In this document: positions 29,720-39,846 of the stretch, in pieces
How the letters are laid out: each line of letters begins with the position of its first letter
Position numbering within the stretch: the stretch's first letter is position 1
Assembly: GCA_001766655.1 (NCBI GenBank)
Contig: MJCC01000002.1
Location: 122,827-186,826, forward strand
Direction: 5' to 3'
DNA: 64,000 nucleotides
Source: Phytomonas francai
Taxonomy: Eukaryota; Euglenozoa; Kinetoplastea; Trypanosomatida; Trypanosomatidae
Made by a program: the position numbers and the translations under genes
The notes under the pieces: model-generated
Database searches by the model: none
Seen by the model: the letters and a program-made list of their open reading frames with translations, nothing else
What the model was told of the DNA's origin: nothing

Positions 29720-30309
29720 GTATAAAGATATACGCGTATTCTTATATTCTCTGGATCAAGACTTTTGCTTTCAAAGAAAATCTTTTGATGTTAAGTTTAC
29801 TTATGCGATCATTTTATGTTGAAAGCAGAAATAAGAGATTAGGGAGAAGGCACACACACACACGGAGTTTGAGAGGAATAGGAGTTGTTCCAAACATCTT
29901 CTACAAGATGCCCATTGACACGCTTCGACTAATATCGTACAGACTTATACTAGGATACACATAAAGATTAAAATAATAACGCTCACAATTATGAAAAAGT
30001 GTATAGATGTGTATACATATTCTTTTTACTCCCACAACTTTAAGCTTACGTTTTTCCGATTCACAGGACTTTGGTTGTCATCTATGAATTTTTTTCCAGT
30101 ATTTTTCCTTTTTCTTTTTCCTTAGTAAAGAATATTTATGTTTCAACCGTTTTCCTCAAAACAAAATCAATCTCCTGTCTCGATTAGGACACTTTAGACA
30201 GTTTTCATCTTCTTTCGAGAAAAGGAAGTAATAGTAACAATAGTATAAATAAAAATGGAAAATAAAATACGAAAAGATGCTAAATAAATATATTTTAATC
30301 TAATAAAAT
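29720..30309. other. AT-rich intergenic spacer
   Basis: A 590-base AT-rich spacer downstream of the beta-tubulin stop, with a short CA repeat near 29852-29861. Pyrimidine runs on the plus strand near 30090-30125 are on the untranscribed side. No gene or second tubulin copy was seen. Confidence 0.6.
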
Positions 30310-31650
30310 TTAATAGACTTCCTTCTCTTCGCCCTCCTCGTCGAACTCGCCCTCCTCCTCAACGGTGGCGTCCTGGTACTGCTGGTACTCGGAGACAAGG
30401 TCGTTCATGTTGGACTCGGCCTCGGTGAATTCCATCTCGTCCATGCCCTCGCCCGTGTACCAGTGGAGGAAGGCCTTGCGGCGGAACATGGCGGTGAACT
30501 GGTCGCCGACGCGGCGGAACATTTCCTGGATGCAGGTGTTGTTGCCGATGAAGGTGACGGACATCTTGAGGCCCTTGGGCGGGATATCGCAGATGGAGGA
30601 CTTGACGTTGTTCGGGATCCACTCGATAAAGTAGCTGCTGTTCTTGTTCTGGACGTTGAGCATCTGCTCATCGACCTCTTTGGTGGACATGCGGCCGCGG
30701 AAGAGGGCTGACGCCGTGAGGTAGCGGCCGTGGCGCGGGTCGGCGGCCTGCATCATGTTCTTGGCGTCGAACATCTGCTGAGTCAGTTCCGGCACGGAGA
30801 GACCGCGGTACTGTTGCGAGCCACGGCTGGTCAGCGGGGCGAACCCGATCATGGAGAAGTGCAGACGCGGGAACGGCACGAGGTTGACGGCGAGCTTGCG
30901 CAGGTCCGAGTTGAGCTGGCCGGGGAAGCGCAGGCAGCAAGTCACGCCGGACATGACCGCAGCCACGAGGTGGTTCAGATCGCCGAACGTCGGCGTCGTC
31001 AGCTTGAGCGTCCTGAAGCAGATATCGTACAGAGCTTCATTGTCAACGCACATGCACTCGTCGCTGTTTTCGACGAGCTGGTGCACGGAAAGGGTCGTGT
31101 TGTAGGGCTCGACGACGGTATCGGACACCTTCGGGGAGGGGATGACAGAGAAGGTCATCATAATGCGGTCTGGATATTCCTCGCGGAGCTTCGAGATGAG
31201 CAGGGTGCCCATGCCGGAGCCCGTACCACCACCGAGGGAGTGTGACAGCTGGAAGCCCTGCAGGCAGTCGCAGCTCTCCGCCTCCTTGCGGCACGTGTCG
31301 AGGACAGAGTCGATCAGCTCCGCACCATCGGTGTAGTGGCCCTTGGCCCAGTTGTTGGCTGCGCCGGACTGGCCAAAGATGAAGTTGTCAGGGCGGAAGA
31401 GCTGGCCGTAGGGGCCCGCACGGACGGAGTCCATAGTGCCCGGCTCGAGGTCTATCAAAATCGAGCGGGGGACATAGCGGCCGCCGGTGGACTCGTCAAA
31501 GTACACGTTGATGCGCTCCAACTGGAGGTCGGAGTCACCCTGGTAGGTCCCAGTTGGGTCTACCCCGTGCTCGTCGGCAATGACCTCCCAGAACTTGGAA
31601 CCGATCTGGTTGCCGCACTGGCCGGCCTGGCAAGATACAATTTCGCGCAT
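30310..31650 (-). CDS. beta-tubulin (single copy, divergent isotype)
   Basis: A 446-residue beta-tubulin. It starts with the conserved [17 protein letters not shown], contains the GTP-binding loop [12 protein letters not shown] and keeps the long conserved blocks of the family. It polymerises with alpha-tubulin in the subpellicular array, spindle and flagellum. The C-terminal tail ends [14 protein letters not shown]. Most trypanosomatid beta-tubulins end in EEEQY or EEEEAY, so the inserted Gly/Lys and final Val-Tyr are unusual. Other differences from the usual kinetoplastid sequence include GAANN for GAGNN, and LSHS for LCHS before the GTP loop. Only one copy is present with no alpha-tubulin beside it, whereas kinetoplastid tubulin genes usually stand in tandem arrays. 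The coding sequence is GC-rich with strong codon bias, as in highly expressed genes. Confidence 0.97.
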   Translation of the reverse strand: MREIVSCQAGQCGNQIGSKFWEVIADEHGVDPTGTYQGDSDLQLERINVYFDESTGGRYVPRSILIDLEPGTMDSVRAGPYGQLFRPDNFIFGQSGAANNWAKGHYTDGAELIDSVLDTCRKEAESCDCLQGFQLSHSLGGGTGSGMGTLLISKLREEYPDRIMMTFSVIPSPKVSDTVVEPYNTTLSVHQLVENSDECMCVDNEALYDICFRTLKLTTPTFGDLNHLVAAVMSGVTCCLRFPGQLNSDLRKLAVNLVPFPRLHFSMIGFAPLTSRGSQQYRGLSVPELTQQMFDAKNMMQAADPRHGRYLTASALFRGRMSTKEVDEQMLNVQNKNSSYFIEWIPNNVKSSICDIPPKGLKMSVTFIGNNTCIQEMFRRVGDQFTAMFRRKAFLHWYTGEGMDEMEFTEAESNMNDLVSEYQQYQDATVEEEGEFDEEGEEKEVY

Positions 31651-32053
31651 GACGGGTCGGTGGTGGTGGTAGTAGGTTGCAGATATATATCTTTACTTTT
31701 TTTTTTTAGTTTTGGAGTGTAGAAAAGAAAGGAACTTCATTGGAGGGTTATAACGAATGCATGCCAAATACGGCAAGAAGGGGAGAGAAATGAAGATAGT
31801 GCAAGATAGGAAGGTCCATGTAAACTTTTTATATCCACTAGGAAGGGAGAATGAGAACAAAGCAATTTCTTTGCATGGTAGAAAAAAAAGCATGGGTTTA
31901 AAGAAGATACAAAGCTCAGCGTACTCTTGTTTCTGAGCAACAAAAACAAAGTACATAGCAAATTATGCCTGGTAGAGGGGCTATATATATATATATGTTT
32001 CCTAACAGTTTTCTAAATTGGGAGATCCAGTGTCGATTTCATGCCTTTACATG
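31651..32053. other. intergenic spacer
   Basis: A 403-base spacer with the tubulin splice acceptor near 31696 and a short TA run at 31981-31996. No gene was recognised. Confidence 0.6.
31696..31740 (-). promoter_or_regulatory. predicted spliced-leader acceptor of beta-tubulin
   Basis: On the minus strand a pyrimidine tract at about 31735-31711 is followed by an A-rich stretch. The first AG is at 31697-31696, giving a 5' UTR of about 45 nt rich in ACC repeats. Confidence 0.5.
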
Positions 32054-32821
32054 TTACAAATCTTTAAAAACAAGGAAGGATGTAATCAAGCGCTGGCGAG
32101 GTGCGACGGCAGGTCTTTCACTTCTTGTACCTTCAATTTTGCACCGAGGCGATGATTTAGATGGAGGGAGTTCGCTAATTATTTCTACACTATCACTGCG
32201 CCGACCTTCGACAGATTTTCCACTTGAGCAAATGATGCACTCCTCAGCACCATCGTCCGCGTTCTCAGCGAATGATTGCTGAGATGACCTTGGTCGCTTG
32301 CTAGGACATAGAACTTTGACTGTATTCGTGTTGGCTTTTGTTCTACGTTGTCGCGGCAGCTTGCTAGAAGCAGCTTGGGATACAGAAATACAACGGCTTG
32401 CGAATGGACTTGCTGGTTTCCCATTAGCCTCTTCCCTCATTTTGTTCTCACCACTTGCATCACAAAGTGGCGCAACGTCTTTTGGTTCGAATTTTTCCCC
32501 TGACACCGCCATAGCCGTGCTGTCTTGTCCGGCGTTGCCATAGTAAGACCGTGAATGATTCGTATCCAGGTTCGCACTCAGACTGTTTGGTTCCTCTTTA
32601 ATTTTACTGACATGTTGAGACAGGGCATCCGTCGCATCGCCGGAAGTCGAGGGTTTCCAAATGAGATTTTTTACTACCTCTTCTCTAGTCCACATGAGGT
32701 GGATAGATTTCAACGTAGAAGAAAAATTGTGTTCCTTAACCCTTGAAATATTGCGCAGCATCATCTCAAAATCTTCCTTGCTTTGAATGTGCGGCTCCAC
32801 GGCAGGAACTAATCGGGGCAT
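32054..32821 (-). CDS. protein of unknown function, polar and disordered
   Basis: A 255-residue protein from ATG 32821. The frame is open to 32983, but an AG acceptor behind a T-rich tract lies between the two ATGs. The extra N-terminal residues look like translated spacer, so the inner start was chosen. The first 60 residues are the only part likely to be folded (PHIQSKEDFEMMLRNISRVK, then LKSIHLMWTREEVVKNLIW). The rest is Ser/Lys/Glu-rich with basic clusters such as KLPRQRRTKANTNTVKVLC that could be nuclear localisation signals. The family was not recognised. A nuclear role is only suggested by composition. Confidence 0.55.
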   Translation of the reverse strand: MPRLVPAVEPHIQSKEDFEMMLRNISRVKEHNFSSTLKSIHLMWTREEVVKNLIWKPSTSGDATDALSQHVSKIKEEPNSLSANLDTNHSRSYYGNAGQDSTAMAVSGEKFEPKDVAPLCDASGENKMREEANGKPASPFASRCISVSQAASSKLPRQRRTKANTNTVKVLCPSKRPRSSQQSFAENADDGAEECIICSSGKSVEGRRSDSVEIISELPPSKSSPRCKIEGTRSERPAVAPRQRLITSFLVFKDL

Positions 32822-33216
32822 TGATATAATAGGTATTTGCTTTGCATGTTGAATGGTTAAATACCAAAAAAAAGATGGGATAGTAAATGTACGGAATAGT
32901 AGGCTGCACTCGAAGAATTCAGAAGAGAGTAAACACAAAATAGTAGCTAGATTTAACCTGAATATTATGCTTGTTATCCGCATTATAGTTTAAACACATT
33001 GACAGAAACTGTCCTGTTCGCCACGGTGCGCATGAAAAGAAAAACTTTCTGTTCTTGCCAAGCCGCTTTGAATCTTGCCTTTTCCCCTTGAAATTAGGAT
33101 TCGGCACGTGTTTGATCCCCTTTTTTTTTTTAATAATATAAAAGCATCGACAGGGAAGTCGAGGCACATGAGATATGCCCCAACACAAGACAGGAAACCG
33201 TTAGTGAAGTTTGGTT
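32822..33216. other. intergenic spacer
   Basis: A 395-base spacer. A candidate acceptor for the downstream unknown gene is the AG in the segment just upstream of 32821, behind a T-run at about 32864-32871. A homopolymer T/A run lies near 33120-33130. Confidence 0.5.
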
Positions 33217-35074
33217 TTATTTATTTAAGGTCTCCTGCGACACCGGTCGCTTCCGAGTTTGCAATTTTGCCTTGATATCCTTGACCTTTTTCCCTTGCTC
33301 TTTCTTCGCACGACGCAGTGCGCGGCGTTCCTTTGGATCCAGTTCATTCGTTCCGGCATCCACATACTTATGCCGGGAGCCTCTGTACAAGTCCTGCGGC
33401 GCCAAGGCATCCTCGCGAGACGCCGCGAAATTGCCAACGTTTTCCAACGCGATGGCCGGTGCCTGGCGTTCGACCGCGCGCACGCGAGCCTCCAGGTCCT
33501 GCTGGACCGGCTTCGGGGTGTAGTAGAAGTTGCTGAGCGCGTCCAGGTGCTGGGAAAGGCGGCGCCACATCTGAATCGCGCGCAGCTCGTCCTTCTCGAT
33601 CTCCGTTAGGGGCTCCGCCTGGGTGGCCGTCTCGCCCCGGGACTCCTCCACGGCTCGCATCTTGTCGAGGTACTCCTTCTCGTAGAGGTCCATCAGGGAG
33701 AGCTTGGACTTCTCCGAGTCCAGCGCCGCATCGCGTTTCGTCGTCACGAGCGTATCCGCCGTCGTGAGAGGGGCGCACCGCTCGACATCGTCGAAGTGTT
33801 TCTCGAAGATCCGACGTCGGATCCGATCCTCGAGCTTCGCCGTGAACTCCACCGTGACCACGGGCATCGTCTTCATGCCATAGTCGAATTCCAAATCCTG
33901 CACGTCAAGCAGCGCCTCGCGGGGGCGTTTGTTGGCGGCGGTTTCACCCGCCATCGACCAATTTGTGGAGTAGAGCCGCTCCTGCTCGAGCTTCTCAATG
34001 TGCTTTTTCTCAATCAGGCGCTCCTTCTCAAGCGCAGTGAGGTTGGGGTTTGCTAGGGCCTGTTGAAGTTCCTCGTCAAGGTTGCTTTCCGCGGCGCCCG
34101 GCAAGGCGTCCTCCTCGAAGTCGCCCATCTCGTCGTTGAGGATATCCCCGCGGGCGCGGGCTCGCGCGCCATCAACCTGTTCATCAAAAAGGTTTTCATG
34201 GTCGTCGTCCTCGCGGTCGTCCTCCCCTTCTTGACTGGGATGATCAAGCATGAGATCCTCCTCGAGGTCGGGATCCTCCTCGTCCATAGCGCCCAGACCT
34301 TTTCCATCGTCCTCAAAATCCTCGCCGTACATCTCACGCAGCGCCGCCAGCTCCTCTTTGGCAGCTTCCGACGAGCGAATGTCCTCATCGTCGGCATCGA
34401 CCTCCATCATCGCGCGGCTGTTTCGCTTCTGCGCACGGCGTTCGCGCATGTCGGTCTCCGGATTTACGTCTTCCTCCTCCTCCTCCTCTTCATCCTTATT
34501 CAAAGCGCCTCGCCCTTTCCGTCCATCCGCCTCATTCCCCCAGTCATCGTCGTCGTCGTCGTCGTCCTCGCCGCCTTTGCCGAAGGCAAACCGCCAATCC
34601 TCCTTTGCGGCACCGCTACCCGCACCTTTACCCTTTTGGGCGGCCACGCGAGCCTTCCGCGCCTTCAACAGCTCCGCAATCTCCTCGTCGAGGTCGCTTT
34701 CCTCGACCGACGTGCCAGCGGAGGCCACGTCCGCCTCCCCCGTTTTCGCCTCGTCCTTGGTAAGGGGGGGAGGGGCCTGGCGGGGACTCCCCTGGTCGCG
34801 GCCGTGCCCGCCGTACCGCCGCTCCATGCGTCGCACGTTGTCCTGCAGCCGTCTCAACACGGGCCGGAGGAGGAGGGCCATTTGGCCCCAAATCTGCTCC
34901 GCCGTGACGTGCCGCTCCGCGCGCGTCTCGAGGGCCCTCGCGGGGAGCCGCAGCCGGGGCGAGCGCAGCCGCGCCGCGAGGGCGTAGAGGGCCGCCAGCG
35001 AGGCCCGCGAGACCGCCGCGCCGGTGCGCCGCGCCGCGATGAGGCGGTCCGCGTCGGCCACCGCGAGGGGGGCC
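33217..35074 (-). CDS. MPP10: Mpp10, U3 snoRNP (SSU processome) component; N-terminus lost in gap
   Basis: At least 619 codons from the gap edge to the stop, in the frame of the Mpp10 family. The central region is strongly acidic. It is followed by the conserved motif LYSTNWSMAGETAANKRPRE, the block LLDVQDLEFDYGMKTMPVVT, and LMDLYEKEYLDKM with AIQMWRRLSQHLDALSNFYY and TPKPVQQDLEARVRAVERQA, all typical of Mpp10. The basic C-terminus (PKERRALRRAKKEQGKK) fits a nucleolar protein. Mpp10 forms a subcomplex with Imp3 and Imp4 and is needed for early 18S rRNA cleavages. The 110 Ns at 35075-35184 remove the start codon: beyond the gap no ATG exists until sequence that looks like pyrimidine tract and 5' UTR. 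The N-terminal coding part is very GC-rich. Confidence 0.88.
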
Positions 35075-35184
35075 NNNNNNNNNNNNNNNNNNNNNNNNNN
35101 NNNNNNNNNNNNNNNNNNNNNNNNNNNNNNNNNNNNNNNNNNNNNNNNNNNNNNNNNNNNNNNNNNNNNNNNNNNNNNNNNNNN
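35075..35184. other. assembly gap (110 N) flanked by G-run
   Basis: Unresolved bases inside the Mpp10 gene, with a run of G directly after the gap. The length is not a multiple of three and may be nominal, so the frame across it is not informative. Confidence 0.99.
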
Positions 35185-35261
35185 GGGGGGGGGTCGCGAT
35201 ACGTGCGATGGAGAGGATCCCCTTGATGGGATAATGAAATTTAATGAAGGGGTGGTGGTGG

Positions 35262-35300
35262 CTAATTCGGAAAAGAGACAAAAAAAAAAAAAGAAAGAAA
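35262..35300 (-). promoter_or_regulatory. predicted spliced-leader acceptor of Mpp10
   Basis: On the minus strand a very strong pyrimidine tract (35300-35269) is followed by the first AG at 35263-35262. The 5' UTR then runs toward the gap with no ATG, so the start codon should lie inside the gap. Confidence 0.6.
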
Positions 35301-35515
35301 CTGAAAAGGAATGTTTAATCGGTTGCATTTCAAAGAGTTTGCCAATGCTTTGTGGGGTTTGGCCACTGTGGAGAAAGTAGACACCAAAAGGACATTCCCC
35401 CTCGGATCCCCAAAATATGGAAAATGGAAATTTCGCCCATTTACATAGATGTTCAGAAAAAAAGCCCAGATAAAATGTTTGCCTTTGGATTTTTTTTACG
35501 TTTAATTAATTCCAA

Positions 35516-35572
35516 ATACATACATATATATACATATACATACATATATATATATGTATATCTATATATATG
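35516..35572. repeat. degenerate TATA/CATA microsatellite
   Basis: A mixed stretch of TA dinucleotides and CATA units of about 57 bases in the presumed 3' UTR of the GRP94 gene. Confidence 0.85.
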
Positions 35573-35756
35573 CGTATTTTATACTGACTTAAATATAGTT
35601 ATATTTTCCTAGAATGGCGGTACCAGAATCAATTTGACCAAGATGATCGAGCGCTAAAGATCGATGTTTTCTCGCAAGCATGCCTCCGCTCAGAAGCTTT
35701 GAATGATTCGTAATAGCGGTCAATAAAGCGAGGCAATCCTTGATTCTAATCCGTAC

Positions 35757-38117
35757 TTACAGATCCTCACCATCCGCATGAATTTCTTTGTTCTCCTCCT
35801 TAGCGGGCGGCTTATCATCCGTCTTGTTTTCCGTATTTTGAAGAGTTTCATTCTTCTTCTTCGCAGCCGCTTCCTTTTCTTCCTTGATAATCTCCAAATA
35901 CTTTTGGTCATCTTCCGGAAGCAGCTCCACGTCCAGGCTGATATCCGCGCCGTTACGGAGAAGGCGATCGACACGCTTCGCGTACATCGAAATGTTCAGG
36001 ACCGGGAAATCCGCGCGCATGCTGGCGGTATCGTAGAGCACCCACGCGATATCCGCGGCCGTCTCGTCCTCCGGATTGACGGCGAACCGGCGGTAGAGCT
36101 CATCCACGAGAGGATGGCGGTAGTTCACCTCGACGATCCGCTTTACCGGGGGCGGGATCTTCTCGAGACCGGTGGCCTGATTGCGCATGATATTCGCCAT
36201 CCGCGCGGTGATGTGGTGCTGGTTCGAGGATACGATGAAGGCCTCCGTGGTATGGCGATGCGTAAGGGCCACCTTGCTCACCTCCCCAGGCTTGAGGAGC
36301 TTGGTCAGGTGCTTTAGAAAGTCGCCGTAGAGCCCCTCGCGTTTCTTCGCCGCCGCCTGACGATCCTCGTCGACGTCCTTGATCTGAACCTCGTTGTGCA
36401 CAAGGTTCAGGAGCTTCTTACCAGCGAAATCGGGCATGTGCCGGACAAAATACTCATCGATGGCATCCGTCATGTACAGCACTTCATATCCGCGATCGAG
36501 GGCATCCTGCAGTACAGGGGATTGCTTGATCCGATCGATGGAATCGCCTGTGAGGAAGTAAATCCCTTTCTGATTCTCTTTCATCCGATCGACATAGGTT
36601 TGCAGGCTTATGTATTCCTTCTCGCTCTGAGAAGACTTGAATCTCAGGAGCTTGGTGAGGCGTCCGCGGTTGGCGGAATCGTGAATCAAGCCGAGTCGAA
36701 TATTCATACCAAACTGCTCCCAGAACTCCGTGTACATGGGTTTTCCCAACTTCTTCGTACCACGGCGCTCGGGGGCTTCGGCCTTCTCGGCCTCGGACGT
36801 GTTCGCGTATTTCTTGAAGTTCTCCTCGTGCGTAGCGATATCATCAATCATGGAGAAGATCTTGCGCACAAGCTTCTTCCGGATCACACGCAAGATTCGA
36901 TTTTCTTGCAGATTTTCCCGTGATACGTTCAGGGGAAGATCGTTGCTGTCGACAACCCCTTTCACAAAGCCAAGGTAGCGCGGCAGCAATTCACGGAACT
37001 CGTCCGTGATGAAGACGCGGCGAATGTAAAGCTTAATGTTGTTTAATTCAGTATCCTCCATGAGCGTCGCGATATCACCCTCCTGAGGGATGAAGAGTAT
37101 GGAGTCAAAATCTACCTCGCCCTCGGCTTTGAAGTGCGAATAATAGATAGGGAACTTGTAATCTCTGAAAGTGGCTTGATAGAACTCGTAGTACTCATCA
37201 TCCGTAACGTTGCCCAGTGGACGAGTCCAGATGGGTTTGTTCGTGCTCGCAAGTGTCCAACGAACTTCACGAACCTTTTCCACGTTCTTTTCCTCAACCT
37301 TTTCTGCGGTCGCGTTTTCGACACCCTCAACGGTTGTGTTTGTTGACGGCAAGGGCTTCTCCACCTCCACCTCCTCGGCAACATAGATCGGGTAATCGAC
37401 AAACTCACTGTACTGCTTGATCACATTCTTGATGAAATCCGGTTTCAGGTACTCCACGGAGTCAGGTTTGAGATCAATAGTGATTTCAGTACCCCTCCCT
37501 AAGGTATTTCCGCGAGGGTCTTCATATAAAAAGTACTTTCCATCCCCTGAAGACTCCCAGACATACTGCGTCTCGCTATCATCACTCTTGGAGGCCACGC
37601 TCACCCGATCACCAACGAGAAAAACGGAGTAAAATCCCACGCCGAATTGCCCAATTAGATTATTGGAGGCTTCCTTGGACGCGTTTTGAAGCCTTTCGAG
37701 GAAACCTCTGGTGCCTGAGGAGCCGAGGGAGCCGAGGTTTTTATCGAGCTCATCCTTCGTCATACCAACACCGCCGTCTTGAATGATGAGCTGCTTCTTT
37801 TCCTCGTTAAAGTGGATTCGGATATCCATCGTGGGCTCATGTCCAGTCGCGTTCACCGGCTCCTTTCGGGATTTTAGATAAAGCATACGGATCTTGCTCA
37901 ATGCATCACTGCCGTTGGAGATGAGCTCCCGAAGGAAAACTTGGCGGTTTGTGTACAGAGAATTAACGAGAATGTCGAGCATTTTAGATACCTCTGCTTG
38001 GAATTCAATCGGGGAACCTTTGTCATTTGCCATCACATCGTAGCTGTGAAACCCTAAAAGGATGGACACCACCAGCAGCGCACACCACAGCCGCCCGCCG
38101 TTAAATAATTTTATCAT
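35757..38117 (-). CDS. GRP94, ER Hsp90 (LPG3-type)
   Basis: A 786-residue ER Hsp90. A signal peptide covers about residues 1-30 (LWCALLVVSILLGFHSYDVM). The N-terminal ATPase domain has FLRELISNGSDALSK with the catalytic Glu (about 64) and Mg-binding Asn (about 68), then DGGVGMTKDELDKNLG and IGQFGVGFYSVFLV. The middle domain carries VFITDEFRELLPRYLGFVKG and SRENLQENRILRVIRKKLVR. The C-terminal dimerisation domain ends in a charged tail with the tetrapeptide GEDL, consistent with an ER-retrieval signal of the MDDL/EDL kind used in kinetoplastids. The first motif has Gly where most Hsp90s have Thr (DTG). In Leishmania the orthologue LPG3 is required for assembly of phosphoglycans and GPI-linked surface molecules. 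Confidence 0.96.
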   Translation of the reverse strand: MIKLFNGGRLWCALLVVSILLGFHSYDVMANDKGSPIEFQAEVSKMLDILVNSLYTNRQVFLRELISNGSDALSKIRMLYLKSRKEPVNATGHEPTMDIRIHFNEEKKQLIIQDGGVGMTKDELDKNLGSLGSSGTRGFLERLQNASKEASNNLIGQFGVGFYSVFLVGDRVSVASKSDDSETQYVWESSGDGKYFLYEDPRGNTLGRGTEITIDLKPDSVEYLKPDFIKNVIKQYSEFVDYPIYVAEEVEVEKPLPSTNTTVEGVENATAEKVEEKNVEKVREVRWTLASTNKPIWTRPLGNVTDDEYYEFYQATFRDYKFPIYYSHFKAEGEVDFDSILFIPQEGDIATLMEDTELNNIKLYIRRVFITDEFRELLPRYLGFVKGVVDSNDLPLNVSRENLQENRILRVIRKKLVRKIFSMIDDIATHEENFKKYANTSEAEKAEAPERRGTKKLGKPMYTEFWEQFGMNIRLGLIHDSANRGRLTKLLRFKSSQSEKEYISLQTYVDRMKENQKGIYFLTGDSIDRIKQSPVLQDALDRGYEVLYMTDAIDEYFVRHMPDFAGKKLLNLVHNEVQIKDVDEDRQAAAKKREGLYGDFLKHLTKLLKPGEVSKVALTHRHTTEAFIVSSNQHHITARMANIMRNQATGLEKIPPPVKRIVEVNYRHPLVDELYRRFAVNPEDETAADIAWVLYDTASMRADFPVLNISMYAKRVDRLLRNGADISLDVELLPEDDQKYLEIIKEEKEAAAKKKNETLQNTENKTDDKPPAKEENKEIHADGEDL

Positions 38118-38186
38118 GGCTAATGCCTATACCCTTTTTGTGTAGAAATATTTACAATATTGATACTTGATAAGTTAGCAAAAAGG

Positions 38187-38207
38187 CTGAACATAAAAAA
38201 AAGAGTA
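38187..38207 (-). promoter_or_regulatory. predicted spliced-leader acceptor of GRP94
   Basis: On the minus strand a T-rich tract (38207-38193) is followed by AG at 38188-38187, giving a 5' UTR of about 70 nt. Confidence 0.5.
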
Positions 38208-39155
38208 CAGTTGTGCATATAGATGACGCAAGTATAATGAAGGATTTTACAATTTTTTTTGAGGGGTGGCACCTCGGTGTGTGGGAAGTGATCTTGAGAA
38301 ATTTATTCAACGAGAACAATGCGGGTCGCAATACCATTTTGTACACAGAACATGGAAGCAACTATACTACTCATTCTATGCTTTCCAGAGGGAGAGACAC
38401 GAAGAGATTTCGCTTATGCTTTTGGAAACGAGATGTACAACCCAAAACGCTGTTATGAAGTTGGCATGTATCACACATACACTAAATAAAAGACGCGTGA
38501 TGCGAGGAAACGGATCAAACGCTCAGTTAAGAATGTATGGTTTCAATTGAACTAATAATTTGTTTAAGGCACACCTTATTTAAATTTCGTAATGATCATT
38601 TGCTCTGAATTTAGACTAAATAGTTGAACTCCGTTCCCACGGCTTATGTTGAGAGGTGCATAAATCTCGCAACCTCTCTGCACTGTTGAAGTATGCGGCG
38701 TTTCATAAGTTGTATGTATTCGTCATCGCGCGTAGGATCTGATAAACGAGTCCAGTTGACAGGTAATTTTGTACATACACTTCGCCTATGCGCGAAACTT
38801 ACTACTATTCATGAAATACAAATATATACAGTACCTGCAATTTGTAGAGAAGCTTTTAAAAAAGGGTAAAAAAGGACTTTAATACTGGGAATCGAAATTT
38901 CGCACAAACACCCGCCAACCGTAAGCATAATAAGCAAACTTGTCTTTTTCATATTTTATACCTTTTTTTCACTCACTTCCCCCTTTATCAGACTCGATTC
39001 ATGTACAGGAACAGTACAAAAAAGAATAAAAACTGACCTGGGAGGATAAAAAATAGAGGTCTATCATTTTATTACGCTTTAATTATTTGATTGCGAAAAT
39101 GGGTAGGCAAGGGGTTACTGGCGGAATAAAAAACGATTTAACAGTAAGCTCGGCT

Positions 39156-39156
<1 letters not shown>

Positions 39157-39197
<41 letters not shown>

Positions 39198-39206
39198 TCA
39201 CACACA
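39157..39206. repeat. (CA)n microsatellite
   Basis: A pure CA run followed by an interrupted CA/TA tail, about 50 bases. It is read as TG repeats in the transcribed strand. Confidence 0.95.
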
Positions 39207-39264
39207 GTAAAAGAATGACATTGCCGTAAAAACAACATGGAAAAAAGAGACAACATGAACGCAG

Positions 39265-39289
39265 ATATATATATATATATATATATATA
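39265..39289. repeat. (TA)n microsatellite
   Basis: An alternating AT run of about 25 bases, 60 bases from the CA microsatellite. Confidence 0.95.
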
Positions 39290-39846
39290 ATCCTAACAGT
39301 AGGTTGAAGATTGATAGGGAAAAAATACATTCATTTTTTTTATAGTATTTTTTTCGAAGGAATTCTTCACGCGGCTAACTTTTCAAAAATTAAAGCATAG
39401 CTAATCAAAAACCTATACATCTCTTCCCCTCAGTCCTAACCTTAGACCATATGCGGTGTGCAAACTGTCTCGATAAGAAAATAAACCTAGATATTAGCCC
39501 TAACCGAAAATATAAGTATTTACATAGCACGTGTATACATATTCACAACCTTAGACACAGCATTAGCCAATCACCCTTTCTCCTACCGAATCTATTCTCC
39601 CTGCGTATAATCTCAGTTTCTGTTCCCTCTTTCGCCTATATAATTTTGAATATGGATTATCGTTCCTCACCTTATCCTCTTCTTTACTCTCCCCTCCCCC
39701 CCCCCTCTCACACTCACTCACTTTCGATAATATGATGGAAGTGCTTTTATTTTCCCGCGACCCGCTTCTTCCCCCCTCCCCCCCCTTAATGGGTACGTAT
39801 TCTTATGCATTGATGGACTATGAGATAGGGGGAGAGGACGGGCCTT

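Larger units (their letters stand above)
35185..35756. other. intergenic spacer with TA/CATA repeats
   Basis: The spacer between Mpp10 and GRP94, with the Mpp10 acceptor at 35262 and a degenerate TATA/CATA stretch at 35516-35572. No gene was recognised. Confidence 0.6.
38118..39846. other. longest gene-free spacer (1.7 kb)
   Basis: It holds the GRP94 5' region and a long presumed 3' UTR of the U-box gene. A CA microsatellite (39157-39206), a TA run (39265-39289) and C-rich runs near 39697-39706 and 39773-39785 are present. No ORF with coding character, tRNA or other RNA gene was recognised. Confidence 0.6.

Noticed and set aside
32822..32983. N-terminal hydrophobic extension of the unknown gene at 32054
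   Set aside because: A T-rich tract and AG lie between the two ATGs, so the hydrophobic part is likely untranslated.
34063..35226. Long plus-strand ORF opposite Mpp10
   Set aside because: It is the antisense shadow of a GC-rich, acid-rich coding region, runs through the N gap, and has no family character.
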